DNA of 39,525 nucleotides from Candidatus Melainabacteria bacterium (lineage in GTDB: Bacteria > Cyanobacteriota > Vampirovibrionia > Obscuribacterales > Obscuribacteraceae). This document shows, in pieces, positions 15,931-23,178 of the stretch. How positions within the stretch are numbered: the stretch's first letter is position 1; every line of letters starts with the position of its first letter. The stretch covers positions 1 to 39,525 of the forward strand of contig DAIDIP010000023.1 of the NCBI GenBank assembly GCA_027451745.1, given 5' to 3'. The notes beneath the pieces are model-generated. The model was not told the origin of the DNA, ran no database searches, and saw only the letters and a list, made by a program, of their open reading frames with translations. The position numbers and the translations under genes were made by a program.

Positions 15931-17258
15931 GATACGTGCACCTTTTCCTTCTCAAAGCGCAGATCAACACTGCGTTGGTGCGCATCAAGTCCCTCCACTT
16001 GAGAAATGGTTTTTACGATTGGCTGTAAACGGTTTAACCCGGACTGGTTTATATGGGAATATTGAACACGTTTCATGAATGTCCATGTACCAACTGGAGA
16101 AGACCGGCGGGCCCAGCCACAAGTAGGTAAGCAATGATTGATGCCTGTAGCATAGTCGCCAACGGCGACTGGATTATAATGACCAAGAAAAACAGAGCCG
16201 GCATTATTAATAAGTTTTAGAATTGTTTTTGGGTTTTCTGTCAAGATTTCCAAATGCTCGGGCGCATAGTCATTTATGAAATCAATAGACTCTGTCAATG
16301 AAGGGGCAATTAGAATGGCACTATAGGTGCTTATAGCTGCTTTCACATAATTCTGCCTAGATAACCTTTGAAATTGTTTTTCGATCTCAGATTTAATTAA
16401 TTGAGCAAGATCTTTTGAGTCGGTAAGGACGATTCCGGCCGAATCCGGACCATGCTCTACTTGAGCGAGAAGATCGGCAGCACAATATTTGGCCTTTGTA
16501 TTTAAGTCAAAGCCAGAAGAGGTGGAAGCATCTGCCAGAATTACTATTTCGCTTGGTCCAGCGGGCATATCGATTGCTACTTTTGCTTGACACAATATTT
16601 TTGCTGCAGTCACATACGGATTGCCTGGTCCAGCGATGAGATCTACTGCAGAAATAGTTTCGGTACCATAAGCCATCGCTGCAATGGCTTGAGCACCGCT
16701 AACCCTGTATATTTCTTCGATGCCGCATTCATTGGCGGCGATCAGTACCTCGTAATTTTTTCCTTTGGGAGATATACAAGAAATTATTCGGTTACAGCCG
16801 GCAGTTTTAGCCGCGACAGCCAGGATTTGTTGCACAGTAGGAAAAGGATTCTTGCCGCCGGGAACATAGAGCCCGACTTTGTCAACAGCTGTCCATTTTT
16901 CGCCAACTATAATGCCCCTTTCTGTTTCTTTTTCCCAATCGCGAATTTGTTGTCTTTGAGTTTCGTGGAATGTTCGCGCTAGTGAAATTTGTTCTTTGAC
17001 TTTTTCAATTATTTCTTTCCCCGTATTGTTATAGGCTTCCCTAATGTCAGCCTTAGTAACTGTTAGCCTTGGAAAAGAAAATTCAGGATCGTCCCATTCT
17101 TTTGTAAATTGAACGAGTGCGCTGTCTCCCTTCGTTCTTATAGACGTGATAATTTCTTCGACTTTGGATTTTACTTTGTCGATATCATTTTGGGATCGGT
17201 TCTTTATTCGGTCAAGGGCTGGCTTAGATATTTTGTTTAATTCATAAATATTGATCAT
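15927..17258 (-). CDS. hisD: Histidinol dehydrogenase
   Basis: NAD- and zinc-dependent enzyme carrying out the last two steps, histidinol to histidine. The 443-aa protein has the family motifs VGLYVPGGKNPFPTVQ, VSGAQAIAAMAYGTE, VDLIAGPGNPYVTAAK, PAGPSEIVILAD, LLAQVEHGPDS and the C-terminal NDYAPEHLEI. The start at ATG 17258 follows TTGGAG by six bases; a TTG at 17276 is less likely. It begins 27 nt after the hisA/I/E fusion and overlaps hisC by 4 nt. Confidence 0.94.
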   Translation of the reverse strand: MINIYELNKISKPALDRIKNRSQNDIDKVKSKVEEIITSIRTKGDSALVQFTKEWDDPEFSFPRLTVTKADIREAYNNTGKEIIEKVKEQISLARTFHETQRQQIRDWEKETERGIIVGEKWTAVDKVGLYVPGGKNPFPTVQQILAVAAKTAGCNRIISCISPKGKNYEVLIAANECGIEEIYRVSGAQAIAAMAYGTETISAVDLIAGPGNPYVTAAKILCQAKVAIDMPAGPSEIVILADASTSSGFDLNTKAKYCAADLLAQVEHGPDSAGIVLTDSKDLAQLIKSEIEKQFQRLSRQNYVKAAISTYSAILIAPSLTESIDFINDYAPEHLEILTENPKTILKLINNAGSVFLGHYNPVAVGDYATGINHCLPTCGWARRSSPVGTWTFMKRVQYSHINQSGLNRLQPIVKTISQVEGLDAHQRSVDLRFEKEKVHVS

Positions 17259-17285
17259 TCTGTACTCCAATTTCAAACAGTCATA

Positions 17286-18518
17286 TTAGTAACGGCGCCC
17301 GGCCAATTGGGACTCTATATCCTTCCATCCAATCCCTTCATCTACGGAAAGTAAACTCAAAAAGTAGAGACTGTCTGCTATCTCCCAACAAAGATTTTCT
17401 TTTGACGAAAAATTTATTACTTCAGAGATTTCTTCTAAAATTTTCTCTTTTAGTAATTGTCTATTTTTAAATAGAGTGGCTGAATAGGAATTTTTTGGCA
17501 AGAATTTTAGACGAGTAATGAGCGTCTCAAAAAGTTGGTTCATAGAAAACTTGGGCGAAGAGCTGTTATCGAAACAGCTATAGTTGCTATTATGACAAGC
17601 AGCATTTTTTTGTTTGACTGTAAAGAGCAGACTGTCGCGATCGCAGTCAAGACGACAAGAAATTAATTGTTGATAATTGCCAGACGTCAATCCTTTTTCC
17701 CAGATAGATTGCCGCGAGCGACTAAAATAAATGCCCTTGCTTTCTATCAGTGCTCGTTTAAGGGAGGCGGGTGAACTGTACGCCAACATCAATACTTGGC
17801 CGTATTGATCTTGTACAATCGTGGGACAGAGCCCATCCTTGTTGAAATTCACACTGCCAATCACTGAATCTGCTAAGTCTATTTTTCCAGTATAAATGGC
17901 CATACCCACTTGGACATCAACATCCAATTTGGAAATTTCAAGTACTTCCTGTGTGGTGGCTGTACCACCTGCTACAGTAAGGGGCTTCTCTAACTGGTCC
18001 TTCAGCTGTTTGATAAGCTCTACTGGCAGCCCACCTAATCCGCCTTCTGCTTCAATAAAAGTAGTGAGAAAACTGTTGCAGTAGGGGGACAAGCGTTGTG
18101 CTCTGGTGAGTACAGACTCCCCAGTAGAATTTTGCCAGCCTTTGTCAAACACAGTACCATTGCGTTGGTCTAAGGCCACCATGATTGAATCGCTAGGGAA
18201 ACAGGACAATAATTCTGGAGTAGCCGCGGTGCCAAAGATGAGTCGCTTAGCACCACTTCCAAGAAGTTCGCGGCCCCTTTCAAAATCTCTAATGCCACCG
18301 CCTACACGCACATCAGCTGTCCGACAGAGTTGTTTTAAAAGATCTAAATTGTCTCCGGTGCCCATGGCTGCGTCTAAATCTATTACGGCAATTTCTCCAA
18401 ATTTGTTGAACTCTTTAGCCAATTCAATGGGGTCGCGATTGCTTTCTAAGATAAGATCCTTACCTTGTCTCAATTGAACGACTTTGCCATTTTGAATATC
18501 TATACTTGGTACTAACAT
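17286..18518 (-). CDS. hisA/hisI/hisE: HisA-HisI-HisE trifunctional fusion
   Basis: One 410-aa chain appears to carry three histidine enzymes. Residues 1-~222 are ProFAR isomerase HisA (PSIDIQNGKVVQL, VIDLDAAMG, VRVGGGIR, TVAGGTATT). Residues ~228-318 are phosphoribosyl-AMP cyclohydrolase HisI (GIYFSRSRQSIWEKGLTSG, the LDCDRDS metal site, AACHNSNYSCF). Residues ~326-408 are phosphoribosyl-ATP pyrophosphohydrolase HisE (KEKILEEISEVI, WEIADSLYFLSLL). HisIE fusions are common; HisA joined in front is unusual. In HisA, the usual T-D-I-x-x-D-G reads TFIEAEG. It overlaps hisF by 7 nt. Confidence 0.9.
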   Translation of the reverse strand: MLVPSIDIQNGKVVQLRQGKDLILESNRDPIELAKEFNKFGEIAVIDLDAAMGTGDNLDLLKQLCRTADVRVGGGIRDFERGRELLGSGAKRLIFGTAATPELLSCFPSDSIMVALDQRNGTVFDKGWQNSTGESVLTRAQRLSPYCNSFLTTFIEAEGGLGGLPVELIKQLKDQLEKPLTVAGGTATTQEVLEISKLDVDVQVGMAIYTGKIDLADSVIGSVNFNKDGLCPTIVQDQYGQVLMLAYSSPASLKRALIESKGIYFSRSRQSIWEKGLTSGNYQQLISCRLDCDRDSLLFTVKQKNAACHNSNYSCFDNSSSPKFSMNQLFETLITRLKFLPKNSYSATLFKNRQLLKEKILEEISEVINFSSKENLCWEIADSLYFLSLLSVDEGIGWKDIESQLAGRRY

Positions 18519-19306
18519 GTTCTAATGGGGACCCCCCTCTTTTCAATTTCTTTTTTTAGTGCTCGCACTGTCCAGATACTGTCATGAAATATAGTTGCAG
18601 CTAGGGCGGCATCGGCACTTCCTAAGGTAAATGCGTCAACGAAACAATCTGGACCCTTGGCGCCTCCTGAGGCAATGATCGGGACTGAAAGCATTGTGGA
18701 AAAATGTTTTACCTGGGGAATATCAAAGCCCGAAAGGGTGCCATCTTTATCCCAGGACGTAAGCAGAATTTCACCCGCGCCAAGTTCTATGGCTTGCTGT
18801 GCCCAGAGAAAAGCGTCAATACCAGTTGAATATTTTCCACCGTGTGTTAGTACTTCCCAATTACTATGGTTATTGCCACTTTGAGGAGATTGCAACTTAC
18901 GGGCGTCAATGGCTAAAACGCAACATTGCGAACCGAAAATATTGGCAATTTCGGGAATTAGTGTGGGTCTTTCTACAGCTGCAGTATTAATTGAAACTTT
19001 ATCGGCACCATTTGCTAGCAGCCGGTGTGCATCATCAAGCGATGTAATACCTCCGCCTACGGTGAAGGGGATTGATAGATGTTCGGAAATTTTTGCAACA
19101 AGTTCGACTGTAGTTCGCTTGCCCTCAACAGAAGCCATTATGTCTAGAAACATGAGCTCATCAGCTCCCTGGGCTTGATATTTAAGTGCCTGTGAAACAG
19201 GATCGCCAACATCTCTTTGTCCAGTAAAGTTGACGCCTTTAACTATTCGTCCATTGGCGATATCCATACAGGGAATGATACGTTTGCGTAGATTATTAAC
19301 TGACAT
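18512..19306 (-). CDS. hisF: Imidazole glycerol phosphate synthase, cyclase subunit
   Basis: Beta/alpha barrel that uses ammonia from HisH to make imidazole glycerol phosphate and AICAR. From the ATG at 19306 it is 264 aa. Motifs are RIIPCMDIANGRIVKGVNF, GADELMFLDI, PFTVGGGI, NGADKVSINTAA, LAIDAR and LTSWDKDGTLSGFD, with both catalytic aspartates (CMDIANG and SWDKDG) present. A short Ser/Asn/His-rich stretch (QSPQSGNNHS) follows LAIDARK. The start overlaps the hisH stop by 11 nt, and GGGGGTGG stands upstream. Confidence 0.95.
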   Translation of the reverse strand: MSVNNLRKRIIPCMDIANGRIVKGVNFTGQRDVGDPVSQALKYQAQGADELMFLDIMASVEGKRTTVELVAKISEHLSIPFTVGGGITSLDDAHRLLANGADKVSINTAAVERPTLIPEIANIFGSQCCVLAIDARKLQSPQSGNNHSNWEVLTHGGKYSTGIDAFLWAQQAIELGAGEILLTSWDKDGTLSGFDIPQVKHFSTMLSVPIIASGGAKGPDCFVDAFTLGSADAALAATIFHDSIWTVRALKKEIEKRGVPIRTC

Positions 19307-19886
19307 TGTGCAACCACCCCCTGAGGAATTCAGCACCATACTGTGCACTTTTTTCTGGATGAAACTGCACCGCAGTTATATTGTTGAATTGCAAGGCAGC
19401 GCAAAACTCAACATGATAATTGGCTGTGTGACTAACAATTGCTTGTGTCTGTGGTTCGGCATAAAATGAGTTGACAAAATAAGCATATTCAGTCGCGGTA
19501 GAAGTACCATTCAAGGGCTTGATAAGATTCCAGCCAATTTGAGGAATTTTTCCCTGCCGAAAACGAACGATTTTTCCTTTCAATAATCCTAAGCCGGATA
19601 CATTTTTTGATTCTTCACTGCTGTCGAATAGAATTTGCAAGCCAACACAAATACCTAAGTATGGTGTTCCGGCGAGAATTAAATTATGCAAGCACAAATC
19701 AAAATCACTTTGTTTTAAAGCTTGCATGATTGCTCCGAATTGACCAACTCCTGGCAAAATAAGAGGATGCTTGCCATTAGGAGGATTGCCAGGTCCAACG
19801 ATGTGATACTTGACGCCGAGACGGTCTAGGCAGCGTTTAATACTTCCTACATTGCCAATGCCGATTTCTACTAGATCAATTTTCAT
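19296..19886 (-). CDS. hisH: Imidazole glycerol phosphate synthase, glutaminase subunit
   Basis: Class-I glutamine amidotransferase that feeds ammonia to HisF. The 196-aa protein has GIGNVGSIKRCLDRLG, LPGVGQFGAIM, the nucleophile in YLGICVGLQILFD and the His-Glu pair in VQFHPEKSA. The ATG at 19886 gives the typical MKIDLVEIG start; a GTG at 19901 is an alternative, only 3 nt beyond the hisG stop. It overlaps hisF, consistent with production of a 1:1 complex. Confidence 0.94.
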   Translation of the reverse strand: MKIDLVEIGIGNVGSIKRCLDRLGVKYHIVGPGNPPNGKHPLILPGVGQFGAIMQALKQSDFDLCLHNLILAGTPYLGICVGLQILFDSSEESKNVSGLGLLKGKIVRFRQGKIPQIGWNLIKPLNGTSTATEYAYFVNSFYAEPQTQAIVSHTANYHVEFCAALQFNNITAVQFHPEKSAQYGAEFLRGWLHNVS

Positions 19887-19904
19887 GTTCACTTTAGCCA
19901 CACG

Positions 19905-20840
19905 TTAAGCGATAATTTTTTGTAATTTGTATTGGAAAATATCTGTTGCCCCTAGTGTCACGAGTTGCGGCAAGAGAGCAGGTATTAGGTCTACTGAAAC
20001 AGCTGCTTTTATTACATAGCCCTTGCCATCAAACAGTGCTGAGATTGTGGGTGCCAGCATGGAGGGCAAATTATTTACTACTTGCTGAAAAGCCTCATTT
20101 GAAACATTCATTTCTAAAAGTACTTTTGTTTGCGCTTGAATGGTGCTTTTCATAAGCATGGCTAATTCATCAAGCCGAGAGCGTTTAACCGGATCTTCAT
20201 ATGCCTGTTTGTTGCAGATAAAACGAGTAGTAGATTTCATTAACTCATCAACAATTACAAGCCGATTGTGATGCAAGGTTGTGCCGGAGGATGTATTATC
20301 AATAACAATGTCAGCGTCTTCTGGCGGCAAAGCCTCGGTTGCTCCATATGTTTGTACGAAAATTGCGTCTAAGCCAGATCGCTGTATGAAATTATTAGAC
20401 AGGCGGCAATATTCTGATGCAACAACTACTGACCGATTGGAGACTCTGTTGTGTAATTCAAATAAATTGCCGAGCTCTTCAGGCATAGCGACAACGATTC
20501 TAACTGGATCAAACTCTAAGTCCAATAATTCAATAACATCTGCGTTTTGTTCGACAACCCAGTCATGTCCTGTGAAGCCGCAATCGTGTCTGCCCAATGC
20601 GACCAATCGAGGAATATTTTGCGCTTTGAGAATTTTGGCATCAATCTGTAAATCAGTGCAAACAGGGCGATAGGAACGTCCATTGGATAAAAATTTCAAG
20701 CCGATTTCCTCAAGAAGTTTAAGGACTTTATCCTGGATGCGTCCTGTGGGTAAAGTCATCTTTAATTTGTCGACTGAAAAAATCGGTGGTAAACACGTTT
20801 TTGTTTCTGGAGATATTTCGGGGCAAGATTGGATTAACAT
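19905..20840 (-). CDS. hisG: ATP phosphoribosyltransferase, long form
   Basis: First and usually histidine-inhibited enzyme of the pathway, joining ATP and PRPP. The 311-aa protein contains LKMTLPTGRIQDKVLKLLEE, GRHDCGFTGHDW and DIVIDNTSSGTTL. The ~100-residue C-terminal part (from MLMKSTIQAQTKVLLEMNV to GATDIFQYKLQKI) is the PII-like regulatory domain of long HisG, so no HisZ is needed. GAGG lies 4-5 nt before the ATG. It is the first structural gene after the leader and attenuator. Confidence 0.94.
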   Translation of the reverse strand: MLIQSCPEISPETKTCLPPIFSVDKLKMTLPTGRIQDKVLKLLEEIGLKFLSNGRSYRPVCTDLQIDAKILKAQNIPRLVALGRHDCGFTGHDWVVEQNADVIELLDLEFDPVRIVVAMPEELGNLFELHNRVSNRSVVVASEYCRLSNNFIQRSGLDAIFVQTYGATEALPPEDADIVIDNTSSGTTLHHNRLVIVDELMKSTTRFICNKQAYEDPVKRSRLDELAMLMKSTIQAQTKVLLEMNVSNEAFQQVVNNLPSMLAPTISALFDGKGYVIKAAVSVDLIPALLPQLVTLGATDIFQYKLQKIIA

Positions 20841-20869
20841 AAAACCTCAATTCAATTTATAGACAACAA

Positions 20870-20892
20870 AAAGCCCGCCTAAAGCGGGCTTT
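20870..20892 (-). terminator. his attenuator terminator (C:D stem)
   Basis: On the minus strand AAAGCCCGC pairs with GCGGGCTTT across a 5-nt loop, a perfect 9-bp stem followed by a run of U (CTTTTTG). It lies between the leader peptide and hisG, 30 nt before the hisG start codon, and so would stop transcription before the structural genes. The C arm (20883-20890) can instead pair with the B segment at 20933-20943. Confidence 0.88.
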
Positions 20893-20931
20893 GAAAAACT
20901 ATTACAAGTGCAATTATTGCCAGGTAACTAT

Positions 20932-21018
20932 TCAGCCCGCTCCTTCATAGAAATGATGATGATGTCTATGGGAAGACACATCATTGAATAAAGAGGAGTG
21001 GGCGGAATTAAATTTCAT
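20932..21018 (-). CDS. hisL: his operon leader peptide
   Basis: A 28-codon frame from the ATG at 21018 ends at TGA 20932-20934. The peptide contains HRHHHHFYEGAG, with six histidines in total (positions 7, 17 and 19-22). Such a cluster is the histidine sensor of ribosome-mediated attenuation. No good Shine-Dalgarno site is visible, so the exact start is less certain than the His block. The last three sense codons and the stop form segment B (GGAGCGGGC), which can pair with A (GCCCACTCC at 20995-21003, one mismatch) or with C (AGCCCGCT at 20883-20890, 8 bp plus two G-U). Confidence 0.82.
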   Translation of the reverse strand: MKFNSAHSSLFNDVSSHRHHHHFYEGAG

Positions 21019-21035
21019 AATTAGTGGATGGGCAA

Positions 21036-21067
21036 TTTATACGTTCTACTTGAGACAGCTGTGTCAA
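21036..21067 (-). promoter_or_regulatory. Probable his operon promoter
   Basis: On the minus strand a consensus TTGACA (21062-21067) is followed by TATAAA (21036-21041). The 20-nt spacer is longer than the ideal 17, so the pair may not be exact. The predicted start would lie about 10 nt before the leader peptide ATG. Confidence 0.5.
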
Positions 21068-21175
21068 GGTTTTATAAAAATATATCTTGACTGAGGCAAT
21101 ATAACAAAATAAAAAACCTAAGGCAAGAATAAATAGCAATTGTAAACAAAAGATTATTTTGGATAAAGCAGAGAG

Positions 21176-21919
21176 CTATTTGGTTTTTAAAGTCTCAATG
21201 AACAAATTATCTTCCTTAGAAAGATCGGTTTTGTCTAATAGATCAGGACGGCGTTGATATGTAACACGCAACGCTTCCTGGCGTCGCCATTTTTCTATTG
21301 CTTTGTGATCACCATTTCGTAAAACATCAGGAACTGACATACCTCTAAATTCGGGAGGCTTTGTATATTGAGGGGCTTCTAAAATACCTTGAAATAAACC
21401 TGTGCCAAAAGATTCATCAATTATGGAGTCTGCTTGTCCAAGGACCCCAGGAATAAGTCTGCTAACGGCGTCTATTATTGTTAGAGCAGGTAATTCGCCG
21501 CCTGTAAGAACAAAATCTCCTAAAGAAATTTCGTGAGTGGACAGAGTGGCAACTCGTTCATCAATACCTTCATAACGCCCACAAATAATTGTAATTTCTT
21601 GTGATTTATTATCAGCAAAATCATGGGCAAGTTTTTGTGAGAATATTTGACCGCGGGGCGAAGTTAAAAGTACAGGGCTATTAGGATGCCGCTGGATTGA
21701 TTCAAATGCGGCAAATAAAGGTTCTGGTTTCATAACCATACCAGCACCGCCGCCATAAGGGGTATCGTCTACACGCCTATACTTATCGGTGCAAAAGTCT
21801 CGAGGGTTATAGGCCTGCACCTTGATAGACCCGTTTTCACAGCCTCGACCTATGATACTAGTTGTACAGTACGTATCGAAAATTTCTGGGAACAAGCTAA
21901 TAATATGAAAATTGAACAT
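21176..21919 (-). CDS. trmD: tRNA (guanine37-N1)-methyltransferase
   Basis: SPOUT-family enzyme making m1G37 in tRNAs and preventing frameshifts; cytoplasmic and essential in many bacteria. The 247-aa protein has ISLFPEIFDTY, DDTPYGGGAGMVMKPEPLF, ICGRYEGIDERV, the knot segment SLGDFVLTGGELPALTIIDA and the C-terminal tRNA-binding EKWRRQEALRVTYQRRPDLL. It follows a toxin-antitoxin pair with only 5 nt between. Part of its 3' end (21245-21289) is duplicated next to hisB. Confidence 0.95.
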   Translation of the reverse strand: MFNFHIISLFPEIFDTYCTTSIIGRGCENGSIKVQAYNPRDFCTDKYRRVDDTPYGGGAGMVMKPEPLFAAFESIQRHPNSPVLLTSPRGQIFSQKLAHDFADNKSQEITIICGRYEGIDERVATLSTHEISLGDFVLTGGELPALTIIDAVSRLIPGVLGQADSIIDESFGTGLFQGILEAPQYTKPPEFRGMSVPDVLRNGDHKAIEKWRRQEALRVTYQRRPDLLDKTDLSKEDNLFIETLKTK

Positions 21920-21924
21920 TTGGT

Positions 21925-22209
21925 TTACTGCTCGTAAACATCTTTGCGATGTTTGATTGCAACAATTAATACTGTATGACTGGTTGGAACAATTCTGTAT
22001 ACAATGCGATAATCACTTACCCTTAATCTACGATGTCCCTTTAAACTGTAACGCAATGGTTTGCCGAAGCCAATAGGGTCTGCAGTTAACCTCTCTTCGA
22101 TAACTTTTTTAATCAGGTTCTTTGCTGAAGCACCTAAGGCTGAAATGTCTTTTTTGACTACTGTATCAAGATATTCAATACTATATAACTTATTTCCAGG
22201 CGTCTGCAT
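21925..22209 (-). CDS. RelE/ParE-family toxin
   Basis: Probable type II toxin; relatives cleave mRNA at the ribosome or inhibit gyrase. From the ATG at 22209 it is 94 aa, with YSIEYLDTVVKKDISAL, PLRYSLKGHRRLRVSDYRIVYRI and VLIVAIKHRKDVYEQ, the usual RelE-like pattern with its basic core. AAAGGG stands upstream of the ATG. The gene overlaps the upstream antitoxin by 20 nt. Its stop is 5 nt from trmD, so trmD could be co-expressed with it. Confidence 0.85.
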   Translation of the reverse strand: MQTPGNKLYSIEYLDTVVKKDISALGASAKNLIKKVIEERLTADPIGFGKPLRYSLKGHRRLRVSDYRIVYRIVPTSHTVLIVAIKHRKDVYEQ

Positions 22210-22411
22210 GCCGAACCCTTTTGGCACCTGGAGTATCACGTGATTCGGCAATAGCTGATAAAAACATATCTTCTCTTCTTTCAAGAGCTTCTAAAATAAG
22301 TTCTTTGGCTATGCCTGAAACCGATCTATGCTCCTGCCGTGCTAGCACGGCAATTAGCTTGGCGGTGTTTTCATCAAAGGTGATGTTGATCCTCGGATTA
22401 TTGGTAGGCAT
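22190..22411 (-). CDS. Ribbon-helix-helix antitoxin
   Basis: A 73-aa partner of the RelE-type toxin. The N-terminal RINITFDENTAKLIAVLARQ followed by SVSGIAKELILEALERRED fits a ribbon-helix-helix DNA-binding domain; the C-terminal tail would wrap the toxin. Such antitoxins neutralise the toxin and repress their own promoter. The antitoxin-first order with a 20-nt overlap is typical. Confidence 0.82.
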   Translation of the reverse strand: MPTNNPRINITFDENTAKLIAVLARQEHRSVSGIAKELILEALERREDMFLSAIAESRDTPGAKRVRHADAWK

Positions 22412-22481
22412 ATGGGTTCTCTAATTCAGGAAAGATATAACAAGTGTAACACTTTTGCATCTCCAAGAAAAGTGCCAAAGT

Positions 22482-22513
22482 GAAAGACGAAGGTTATATT
22501 GCCTTCGCCTTTC
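22482..22513 (-). terminator. Probable terminator of the HU gene
   Basis: On the minus strand GAAAGGCGAAGG pairs with CCTTCGTCTTTC, a 12-bp stem with one G-U and an 8-nt AT loop, followed by a T-rich but interrupted stretch. It lies between the end of the HU gene and the antitoxin gene. Confidence 0.65.
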
Positions 22514-22569
22514 GAGTGGATTGAACTGTACTGTTATTAACTAGTCCGAATTATCGGAAAAGTAATTAC

Positions 22570-22977
22570 CTATCTCTTTTTCTTTTTAACAGCTTTTTTA
22601 GCTGGTTTGTGGGCAGCTTTTTTAGCTGGTTTGTGGGCAGCTTTTTTAGCAGCTGGTTTGGAAGCTTTTGGTTTAGCCAATACCAAAGATGGTTGTTTGG
22701 CGCGGCCATTTACGATATCTTTAAGCTCTTTACCGGCGCGAAAAGCAGGAACTTTAGCGGCAGCTATTTTTAGCGGAGCCAATGTTCTTGGGTTACGACC
22801 TGTACGTGCCTTACGATTGCGACGTTCAAATGTGCCAAAGCCTACGAGAGTTACTTTATCTCCCTTTGCTAAAGCAGCAGTTACTGTATGAACTAATCCA
22901 GATAGTGTACGAGTCACTTCTGTTTTTGGTTGTCCGGTAGCTTGGGCTACGGAGTCAACGAGCTCAGCTCGATTCAT
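22570..22977 (-). CDS. hup: HU-family DNA-binding protein with H1-like tail
   Basis: Nucleoid protein that bends and compacts DNA. Residues 1-~90 are a full HU domain (MNRAELVDSVAQATG, VTLVGFGTFERRNRKARTGRNPRT, the DNA-clasping arm, and VPAFRAGKELKDIVNG). A 40-residue Lys/Ala/Pro-rich tail follows, made of PAKKAAHK-type repeats like those of histone H1 and mycobacterial HupB. AAGGAGG precedes the ATG. The total of 135 aa compares with ~90 for plain HU. Confidence 0.93.
   Translation of the reverse strand: MNRAELVDSVAQATGQPKTEVTRTLSGLVHTVTAALAKGDKVTLVGFGTFERRNRKARTGRNPRTLAPLKIAAAKVPAFRAGKELKDIVNGRAKQPSLVLAKPKASKPAAKKAAHKPAKKAAHKPAKKAVKKKKR
22600..22647. repeat. 24-bp tandem repeat inside the HU gene
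   Basis: Two exact 24-nt units (22600-22623 and 22624-22647) encode two copies of an 8-residue Lys/Ala/His/Pro unit in the HU tail. Being a multiple of three, the repeat can vary in number without breaking the frame. Confidence 0.9.
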
Positions 22978-23178
22978 TCGATTTCCTCCTTATTGGAAAT
23001 GCTTACTCAACCCACAGCGACGGATGATAGCATCAGCTTTTCAAATAGACAAGCCCCTCGAGCTCTTTTTTGGAAAATTTCTTTGGTCCAATCAAAAACC
23101 TGATATCCTGGGCGTTGTAATAAGCTATGCTGAAAGCGATATGATCTACCAAAATAGAAATGAGGACGGGCAATCATC

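Noticed and set aside
16587-16982. 131-codon plus-strand frame inside hisD
   Set aside because: It lies antisense to conserved hisD motifs and has no ribosome site; a shadow of the real gene.
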